Shown piece after piece: positions 1 to 5,256 of a stretch of DNA of 9,104 nt (position 1 is the first letter of the stretch; each line of letters opens with the position of its first letter). Made by a program: the position numbers and the translations under genes. The stretch covers positions 1 to 9,104 of the forward strand of contig DASQLD010000032.1 in NCBI GenBank assembly GCA_035630195.1, written 5' to 3'. The notes below the pieces were generated by a model. That model saw nothing but the letters and a program-made list of their open reading frames with translations. It was not told where the DNA came from and made no database searches. Source of the DNA: DASQDN01 sp035630195. GTDB taxonomy: Bacteria; Acidobacteriota; Terriglobia; Bryobacterales; Bryobacteraceae.

Positions 1-1
1 T

Positions 2-1321
2 CAGACAACGATTCGCATCGTGAACATAAGAGCGAACGCAAGTGGACTTGGTGTCTCCGGCAGCCTCGTACCTTCTCAGGTAATCGCATTCCTCGCAGCA
101 TCGCCAAGCCAGTCGCTCCCATTAAGCTTCCCGCAGCAGACTGTTGGCTACGTTCAACCCGGACTGTCCTTCGACCTCAGAAACTGCAACAACACGGCGT
201 CAGCTTCAACATCGTTTGCCCAGTGCGTCGGCGAGAATTCGTCAGGTGATCGCAATCTCATCAACGGAACCAACGGAACGATGCAGTTCGCAGTCCGCTT
301 CACAGAAGGATTCCAGACTGCGTTCAAACCGCAGTTGGCCTCGGGTCAAAATCCGAGCGTCCCTGGCGTCACCTATCACTCTGAAAGCGGATTCCTCAAG
401 ACTCCTCAGATTCCGAATTCCGTCGGTGGAGCCGATTCGGCCACCCGCCTTGTAGCCCGATTTACCAACGTACCCACGGGAGCCCGCGTGTTCGTCACAA
501 CAGGTCCGAGCATCGGCAGTTCCACCGGCTTCCATGCCGTGTTGACGCGCAGCCCGGATGCAGTTCCGGCAACAGCAACCCTGTTCTGTCCGCTCACTGC
601 TTCTTCCGGTCTAGCCTCCGCCGAGATCCCGGTAGTCAACGGTACGGCAATAGCGGTCTGGGAAGTCACCGAGACCAACGCTGCGGCGCTCGAAGCAGCG
701 GTGTTCGGGGTTGCCATCGCTTATACACCGGATGCGCCGAATCGCCTGCCGGGACTTGGCCTGGCATCGGTGTCGGGAAACTTCGGCCCGTTCTATGCGG
801 CCGGTTCCGATGCAGGCACTATGAGCGCGTCCTCGCCGATCCCGCGATTCATCGATAGTCCACAACGCGTCGATGCATTCCGGATCGATTCGTGCGTGAC
901 GAATCTGCTTTTCCCGTTCGTCACAAACCAATCCGGGTTCGACACAGGCATCGCCATTGCAAATACGTCGCGTGATCCGTTTGGCGTAACACAACGTCCG
1001 CAGACAGGTTCGTGCACCGTAAGCTACTATGGCGCTTCCACCGCCGGTCCTGCTCCACCGCCTCAGACGACTTCGTCTGCTGTGGAACCCGGCTCAACAA
1101 TGACCTTTGTCCTGTCATCGGGCGGCAGCCATGGGATCACGGCGGTACCCGGCTTCCAGGGATATCTCATCATCCGGTGTGATTTCCGTTATGCTCATGG
1201 GTTCGCTTTTATCACTGACGGTGTCATCGGGTCGGCTCGTGTCGCGGAAGGGTACCTTGGTCTTGTGATGGACTCGGGTGTCGCGACGCGCGGAAGCACC
1301 AGCGAAAGCCTGAGCCAATAG
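2..1321 (+). CDS. Probable secreted/surface protein of an acidobacterial-type family, 5'-truncated by the window edge
   Basis: The frame is open from base 2 to a TAG at 1319-1321. A GTG at 20 could serve as a start, but the residues before it (QTTIRIV) run smoothly into NIRANASGLG, so the true start is probably upstream and about 440 C-terminal residues are seen. The protein is rich in Ser, Thr, Gly and Ala, has few charged residues and no obvious TM segment, and has scattered Cys that could pair, as expected outside the cytoplasm. The C-terminal part carries a block I recognise from many Acidobacteriota proteins: IPRFIDSP, then LLFPFVTNQSGFDTGIAIAN, a Pro-rich linker, and PGFQGYLIIRCDFRYAHGFAF. 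Family function is unknown; a cell-surface or secreted role is inferred from composition. The next gene follows 35 bp downstream with its own promoter box. I am sure it is coding, not of its job. Confidence 0.8.
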   Translation, partial: QTTIRIVNIRANASGLGVSGSLVPSQVIAFLAASPSQSLPLSFPQQTVGYVQPGLSFDLRNCNNTASASTSFAQCVGENSSGDRNLINGTNGTMQFAVRFTEGFQTAFKPQLASGQNPSVPGVTYHSESGFLKTPQIPNSVGGADSATRLVARFTNVPTGARVFVTTGPSIGSSTGFHAVLTRSPDAVPATATLFCPLTASSGLASAEIPVVNGTAIAVWEVTETNAAALEAAVFGVAIAYTPDAPNRLPGLGLASVSGNFGPFYAAGSDAGTMSASSPIPRFIDSPQRVDAFRIDSCVTNLLFPFVTNQSGFDTGIAIANTSRDPFGVTQRPQTGSCTVSYYGASTAGPAPPPQTTSSAVEPGSTMTFVLSSGGSHGITAVPGFQGYLIIRCDFRYAHGFAFITDGVIGSARVAEGYLGLVMDSGVATRGSTSESLSQ

Positions 1322-1343
1322 GTCTGCCATTGAAAGCCTTTGC

Positions 1344-1349
1344 TACAAT
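1344..1349 (+). promoter_or_regulatory. Leaderless-type -10 box (TACAAT) before the 1357 start
   Basis: TACAAT lies with 7 nt between its last base and the ATG at 1357, so transcription would start at or next to the start codon. No Shine-Dalgarno precedes this ATG, which fits leaderless translation. No good -35 is seen: TTGAAA at 1330-1335 is only 8 bp away. The box is seen directly; its function is inferred. Confidence 0.45.
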
Positions 1350-1356
1350 CGCCTCG

Positions 1357-1872
1357 ATGTTTCATGTTCGATGCATCTTGCCCGATCAAGGACGCATCGA
1401 GGCGACTTCCTTTTCGCTGCAGCCCACGAATTCACAGGGCGAGGCGGTCTGTGATCTGTTCCGGCGTTATCTTTCCGATCGTCCGGCAGCATTTCGTGAC
1501 CGCCTCTCATTCCTCAAGCGAGATGACATTGAACTCGACTGGACCTCAGCGGAGGGTGGCGTTGCTTTAGCATCGATCTTTTGCGCAGGCGAACCGGCCC
1601 TCATCAGCGTTCTGCTCACTGGGGGAAATCCTACCTCCGACGAAGTGATGCTCGATGTCTTTCGCGAAAACGTTCTCGATCTTCTGTTTGGAGGAGCATT
1701 CAAGGAAGCTCTCGAAGCGCCCGAGCGACCGCTACTGATTCAGGTGCTGCTTCCCGGCGATCCTGAGTGGCAGCCTGTCATGCAATTGCTTTCTGCGGCG
1801 CTGGCATCGGTGTATTTCCGTGGAATTCTTCATCCCGAATGTGGGACGAATGGAGACATCGAAGAAAAGTAG
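1357..1872 (+). CDS. Hypothetical protein, 171 aa, unrecognised family
   Basis: I do not recognise this protein. From the ATG at 1357 it starts MFHVRCILPDQGRIEA and ends with a TAG at 1870-1872. It has no signal peptide and no clear TM helix. It is acidic with alternating amphipathic strands and helices, suggesting a small cytoplasmic alpha/beta domain. Hydrophobic runs such as PALISVLLTGG, DLLFGGAF and LLSAALASVYFRGIL look like core elements. A TTG at 1330 would add nine residues (LKAFATIAS) but would place the TACAAT -10 box inside the coding region, so 1357 is preferred. The gene is 35 bp after the preceding gene and its stop codon is the left end of a palindromic element. Function unknown; it is probably transcribed separately from the upstream gene. 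Confidence 0.7.
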   Translation: MFHVRCILPDQGRIEATSFSLQPTNSQGEAVCDLFRRYLSDRPAAFRDRLSFLKRDDIELDWTSAEGGVALASIFCAGEPALISVLLTGGNPTSDEVMLDVFRENVLDLLFGGAFKEALEAPERPLLIQVLLPGDPEWQPVMQLLSAALASVYFRGILHPECGTNGDIEEK

Positions 1873-1920
1873 GAGCACGGGCACAACCCCATCACGGGGC
1901 GGCAGGCGCCCGTGCTACTA
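1870..1920. repeat. REP-like palindromic element between convergent genes
   Basis: AGCACGGGC at 1874-1882 pairs perfectly with GCCCGTGCT at 1908-1916. Counting one mismatch (1873/1917), the arms extend to 13 nt (1870-1882 and 1908-1920). Inside, CCCC (1887-1890) pairs with GGGG (1896-1899) around the loop ATCAC. The left arm begins exactly at the TAG stop of the 171-aa gene. No T-tract follows on the plus strand, so it is a poor canonical intrinsic terminator, though it could act as a bidirectional transcript end between the convergent genes. From memory, similar 'GCACGGGC...GCCCGTGC' palindromes recur between genes in acidobacterial genomes; only one copy is visible here. Confidence 0.6.
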
Positions 1921-1975
1921 AAAGTTTACGGAGTGGAATGTACACCCTGATGGTGGGCGCCGGATGGCTTTGTTC

Positions 1976-3145
1976 TCACGAAACCTCAGAGGCGCCGGCG
2001 GCAGGTTTGCAGCGATAGATCTGGGGTCTCATATTGAACGTGCGCTGGTAAGCCTCCGAGATGTGCGTTTCAAACTGTTCGACACGATCGTGAGCAATCA
2101 GGTTCACCGTGCATCCGCCGAATCCTCCGCCCGTCATTCGCGCGCCATACACGCCGGAAAAATCCGATGCAGTGTCAACGAGAAAATCCAGTTCCTCAGC
2201 GCTCACTTCGTAGTCATGTTGAAGGCTTCGATGGGACGCCAGAAACAAGCGGCCCATTCGCATGAGGTTGCCGTCCCGAGCGGCGCCCATGAATTGTTCG
2301 ACGCGCTCATTCTCCGTGACAACGTGACGAGTGCGACGGAATACCGTATCGCTCATCAGGTTCTGCACTGAGTCCAGAAGCCGGCTGGGTACATCGCGAA
2401 GGCTTCGGACATCCGGGTATGCGCGTTGAATGGCGGCAACAGCCTCCGTACACTCATTCACCCGAGTGCGGTACGCCGAATCGCCCAGCGAGTGCTTAAC
2501 CATGGAATTTACAGCAACGATCGACACATTACGAGGCAGGGCAGCAGCTTCATGCGTGATGGACCGGCAGTCGATCCTGATCGCGCGGTTCTCTTCGCCG
2601 AACACCGAGACGTACTGATCCATGATGCCGCTGGGAACTCCTACGAACTCACGTTCGGCCCGCTGACAGAGCTTGGCCAGATCAACCTTATCGATCTCCT
2701 GACCATTGAGCATGGCGAGAGCCGAGGCAACCTCGATGGATGCCGACGAACTCAACCCCGAGCCGACCGGTACAGTGCTGTAGATCGCAATATCTAGTGG
2801 AGAAATTATTCTGCCGCTCGCCAGAAGTTGCTGCGCCACTCCAATAACGTAGTCCGTCCAATGTTTTTGTGGAGTTGCCGTAGCAATCGAGTCAAGTGTC
2901 CACTCTTGGGTTTGTCCTATGTTCTGCGAATAGACGCGTAGCTTGCCGTCAGAGGACGGAGCCGCGGCTGCATAGCAGGCCAGATGGATCGCAATTGGAC
3001 AGACGAACCCAAGATTGTAGTCGGTATGTTCGCCGATCAGATTCACACGTCCCGGAGCCCGGTACACGTGCTCAGGCGTGGCGTCTCCGAACGCTTTTGC
3101 GAACGCGCCCCTTACGATGCCCGTTTCGACAGCCAAAGCATCCAT
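1976..3145 (-). CDS. galK: Galactokinase
   Basis: GHMP-family kinase that phosphorylates galactose to galactose-1-phosphate with ATP in the cytoplasm, the entry step of the Leloir pathway. Its 389 aa fit the usual bacterial length (about 380-390). The galactokinase signature GRVNLIGEHTDYN is at residues 32-44, the ATP-binding loop PVGSGLSSSAS at 126-136, the GVPSGIMDQY block with the catalytic Asp (D176) at 169-178, and the C-terminal GHMP motif GARMTGGGFGGC at 334-345. All key motifs are intact. It is the last gene of a minus-strand operon after a sodium symporter and a 59-aa membrane protein, whose 3' end overlaps its start by 34 bp. GGAGG (3146-3150) abuts the ATG with no spacer; a TTG at 3136-3134 (codon 4) would have a 9-nt spacer, so the real start may be three codons later. 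No other Leloir gene is in the window. Confidence 0.97.
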   Translation of the reverse strand: MDALAVETGIVRGAFAKAFGDATPEHVYRAPGRVNLIGEHTDYNLGFVCPIAIHLACYAAAAPSSDGKLRVYSQNIGQTQEWTLDSIATATPQKHWTDYVIGVAQQLLASGRIISPLDIAIYSTVPVGSGLSSSASIEVASALAMLNGQEIDKVDLAKLCQRAEREFVGVPSGIMDQYVSVFGEENRAIRIDCRSITHEAAALPRNVSIVAVNSMVKHSLGDSAYRTRVNECTEAVAAIQRAYPDVRSLRDVPSRLLDSVQNLMSDTVFRRTRHVVTENERVEQFMGAARDGNLMRMGRLFLASHRSLQHDYEVSAEELDFLVDTASDFSGVYGARMTGGGFGGCTVNLIAHDRVEQFETHISEAYQRTFNMRPQIYRCKPAAGASEVS

Positions 3146-3291
3146 CCTCCAAATAGCGCCATTAAGAGACCGGCGTAAAGGTTCACATTAACTGTGGTCA
3201 GCGGCGCCATATTGCTCGTAAATACGCCCATTCCGATCAGGATTGCTCCAAGCAAAAGAAAAAACCAGCCGGTAGGTAATTGCAGGTCCAT
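3112..3291 (-). CDS. Small two-helix membrane protein between symporter and galK, 59 aa
   Basis: This short gene has not been matched to a named family. Its ATG (3291-3289) comes 3 nt after the symporter's TAA (3297-3295), and it ends with TAA at 3114-3112, overlapping galK by 34 bp in another frame. The protein starts MDLQLPTGWFFLLLGAILIG. It has two hydrophobic segments, about residues 9-24 and 38-54, joined by a short polar loop (TSNMAPLTTVNVN), and ends basic (LSKRAS). This is a plausible helical-hairpin inner-membrane protein. No Shine-Dalgarno is evident before its ATG, so translation probably depends on coupling to the symporter stop, while its own 3' end carries the galK GGAGG. By analogy with small partners of some SSS transporters (DUF485/YjcH with ActP, YhdT with PanF), it may be an accessory subunit of the symporter; that role is inference. 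Confidence 0.8.
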   Translation of the reverse strand: MDLQLPTGWFFLLLGAILIGMGVFTSNMAPLTTVNVNLYAGLLMALFGGWMLWLSKRAS

Positions 3292-3294
3292 GGT

Positions 3295-4947
3295 TTACCA
3301 GAACAGGAAATTTAATGCAATGCAAATAACCACCACCACGATCGCCAGTGTGCCGGGCCGTTCATACCAGACTACTCCTTGTTCGTTTGGCATCTTGGTC
3401 AAACCCCAAACAAGATTCTGCAACTCGACGTCGGGCTTCGGCTTTGTCCCCAGGCTGACCAGAACGGTCACCAGGAAACAAGTCGACCAGGCAAATATCG
3501 CGATCCAGAAGTTCTGCGCCATCGTGGACGGAAAATCGCGAAACGAACCCAACCACCCACCTTTGCCCTCGGCGACGGTTAGGCCATGAGTTATCGCCGC
3601 GGCTAACGTGCCGCTGACGAGGCCGAGAAACGCCCCATGTCCAGTCGTCCTTCGCCAAAACATCCCCAGCAGGAATGTCGCAAAGAGCGGCGCATTGACG
3701 AACCCGAAGACCAACTGCAGCAGATCCATGATGTTGTTGTATTGCTGCGCCAGGTAGGCAGTTGCGATGGACAGCAGAATGCCAACGACGGTCGTGAGCC
3801 GCGCAACCATCAGGTAATGAGAATCGGGAGCCTTCCGCCGGAAGTAGCTTTGATAGATGTCGTAGGTGAAGACTGTGTTGAACGCGGTCACGTTGCCGGC
3901 CATCCCGGACATGAACGATGCCATCAAAGCAGTCAGCCCGACCCCGAGCATCCCGGATGGGTAAAACTGCGCCATGAGAGTCGTGAGAGCCTGGTCGTAA
4001 TCGGGTACGCCGTTCTCTTTCAGAGGAAGCGCATAGCCGACATTCATCTGAGCCAGCGCCATGGCAGCGATGCCCGGCAGAATCACAACGAACGGCATGA
4101 ACATCTTCGGGAAGGCGGCGATGACGGGCGTTCGGCGCGCCGCAGACATCGATTCAGCAGCCATCGCGCGCTGGACGACAAGGAAGTCCGTGCACCAATA
4201 TCCAAATGACAAAACGAACGCGAAACCGGCGACAAGTCCGAATATCTCAACGCCCATCGGATTCGCCGAAGGAGTGCCCAGGTATTGCCAGGAATGGGTC
4301 ATCACAGGTGGTAAGCGTGTGGACATTCCCTCCCAGCCACCTGCTCGGTAGACTGCGAGGACCGCCAACGGAGCGAACCCAAGGACGATGAGAAAGAACT
4401 GGATCACCTCGTTGTAGATAGCGCTGGTTAAACCGCCGAGGGTGGTGTAAACCAGTACGATTAGAGCCGAGAGCAGCACAGAGGCAGTGAAACTCCAGCC
4501 GAGCACGAGTTGAAACAACAGACCCAGAGCATACATGGAGATTCCCGAGGAAAAGACCGTCATTCCTGCGAACGTGATCGCGTTAAAAGCTCGGGTCTTT
4601 TCGTCGAACCGGAGCTTCAGGTACTCCGGCACACTGCGGGCGCGGCTGCCGTAATAGAACGGCATCATAAAGACACCGACGAACAGCATCGCCGGAATCG
4701 CCCCGACCCAGTAGAAGTGAGCCGTCATGATGCCGTACTTTGCTCCGGAAGCGCACATACCGATCACTTCCTGCGCGCCGAGATTGGCAGCGATGAAGGC
4801 CAGACTCGTAATCCACACGGGGACGGACTGGCACGACGTTAAAAAATCGTCGCACGTAGCCACTCGTTTCTTGGCCACCCAGCCGATTCCGAGCACGAAG
4901 GCGAAATAGAGCGCAAGAATCGCGTAGTCAACGGGTGCGAGTGTCAC
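3295..4947 (-). CDS. SGLT-like sodium:solute symporter (SSS family), probable galactose/sugar importer
   Basis: A 550-aa polytopic inner-membrane transporter of the solute:sodium symporter family, most like the sugar (vSGLT/SGLT) branch. Visible blocks are DYAILALYFAFVLGIGW (7-23, first TM), NLGAQEVIGM (55-64), SVPEYLKLRF (105-114), LGGLTSAIYNEVIQFF (170-185), FGYWCTDFLVVQRAMAAESM (248-267), the helix LMASFMSGMAGNVTAF (341-356) followed by TYDIYQSY, and GMFWRRTTGHGAFLG (428-442), near the second SSS signature. Around 13-14 hydrophobic segments are present. The GTG at 4947 is the first start after an in-frame upstream TGA and gives a normal N terminus, but no clear Shine-Dalgarno is seen. Its place directly before a small membrane protein and galK points to galactose or a galactoside as substrate, inferred from context. 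Substrate specificity and the coupling ion are not proven by sequence. Confidence 0.93.
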   Translation of the reverse strand: MTLAPVDYAILALYFAFVLGIGWVAKKRVATCDDFLTSCQSVPVWITSLAFIAANLGAQEVIGMCASGAKYGIMTAHFYWVGAIPAMLFVGVFMMPFYYGSRARSVPEYLKLRFDEKTRAFNAITFAGMTVFSSGISMYALGLLFQLVLGWSFTASVLLSALIVLVYTTLGGLTSAIYNEVIQFFLIVLGFAPLAVLAVYRAGGWEGMSTRLPPVMTHSWQYLGTPSANPMGVEIFGLVAGFAFVLSFGYWCTDFLVVQRAMAAESMSAARRTPVIAAFPKMFMPFVVILPGIAAMALAQMNVGYALPLKENGVPDYDQALTTLMAQFYPSGMLGVGLTALMASFMSGMAGNVTAFNTVFTYDIYQSYFRRKAPDSHYLMVARLTTVVGILLSIATAYLAQQYNNIMDLLQLVFGFVNAPLFATFLLGMFWRRTTGHGAFLGLVSGTLAAAITHGLTVAEGKGGWLGSFRDFPSTMAQNFWIAIFAWSTCFLVTVLVSLGTKPKPDVELQNLVWGLTKMPNEQGVVWYERPGTLAIVVVVICIALNFLFW

Positions 4948-4960
4948 AGGGTACGGCCAG

Positions 4961-4969
4961 TTTATATCA
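4961..4969 (-). promoter_or_regulatory. Possible extended -10 promoter for the symporter-galK operon
   Basis: On the minus strand TGATATAAA fits an extended -10 (TGn followed by TATAAA), ending 13 nt before the GTG at 4947 and giving a leader of only about 7 nt. No convincing -35 is seen 16-18 bp upstream. It is the only good box in the 5' region of the operon. Confidence 0.35.
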
Positions 4970-5040
4970 GAGCCGGGCTGGGCGGGAACTTTCCGTCAGC
5001 ATATCCTCCGACATAAATACTCCGACAGTGCCAGTCAGTC

Positions 5041-5118
5041 TATAGCCATGAATCGAACGAATCTCCCCATGTCCACGCCGACCGTGATGACGACGCAGCG
5101 AAGTTCTGGCTGGACCCC
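5041..5118 (+). pseudogene. DUF4160 gene remnant, N-terminal half (plus strand)
   Basis: This plus-strand frame reads YSHESNESPHVHADRDD, then AAKFWLDP, the recognisable N-terminal half of the DUF4160 family (usual pattern MPTV...RFFFYS.E...PPHVHV.....AKFWLDP). The usual opening is damaged: CCG-ACA-GTG (PTV) at 5022-5030 sits in a different frame with no start codon before it, and the RFFF segment is missing. After the DP codons the frame stops making family sense and soon reaches a stop. The expected C-terminal half is found immediately adjacent on the opposite strand. DUF4160 proteins are small and often paired with a DUF2442 gene; no DUF2442 is seen here. The remnant is non-functional as it stands. 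Confidence 0.65.
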
Positions 5119-5192
5119 AGCAACAGAGCCCGATTTTCTACTATTAGTCGTTGAACACGTCTGAGTTCTGGCCGCGATCCGAGGTTCGCTGC
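5115..5192 (-). pseudogene. DUF4160 gene remnant, C-terminal half in inverted orientation (minus strand)
   Basis: Read on the minus strand, this segment gives AANLGSRPELRRVQ followed by RLIVENRALLLG. It matches the second half of DUF4160 (usual pattern ..LA.N.GF...ELRRI.RLV.ENR..LLE.W), with the usual Phe after LG missing. It lies inside a 68-aa minus-strand open frame (5246-5040), but the residues on either side are not family-like. It meets the plus-strand N-terminal half at 5115-5118, as if the 3' half of one gene had been flipped in place. The terminal W.EYFG segment of the family is not found on either strand nearby, so the gene also lost its tail. Confidence 0.6.
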
Positions 5193-5256
5193 GGTCGTTA
5201 AAAAAATCGTCAGATCGCCTCTACTCGGTGCGGTGACACGTTGCATAGGAGCTCAG

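Noticed and set aside
1330..1356. TTG start adding nine residues to the 171-aa protein
   Set aside because: It would put the TACAAT -10 box inside the gene and has no Shine-Dalgarno; ATG 1357 fits better.
1941..1975. Small CACC/GGTG hairpin as a galK terminator
   Set aside because: The stem is about 4 bp with no T-tract on the minus strand; the larger palindrome at 1870-1920 is a better candidate for the transcript end.
3637..4351. Long plus-strand frames antisense to the symporter
   Set aside because: Their codons mirror a clear membrane-protein gene and their products are low-complexity and charged with no motif; shadow frames.
4837..5211. Near-identical CGTTAAAAAATCGTC strings at about 4837 and 5196 as a repeat pair
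   Set aside because: Only about 15 bp, with an A-tract of different length; one copy is inside the symporter gene. Likely chance.
5040..5246. 68-aa minus-strand open frame as an intact gene
   Set aside because: Only residues 19-44 look like a family (C-terminal DUF4160); the flanks are not family-like, and the matching N-terminal half is on the other strand. Treated as a remnant.
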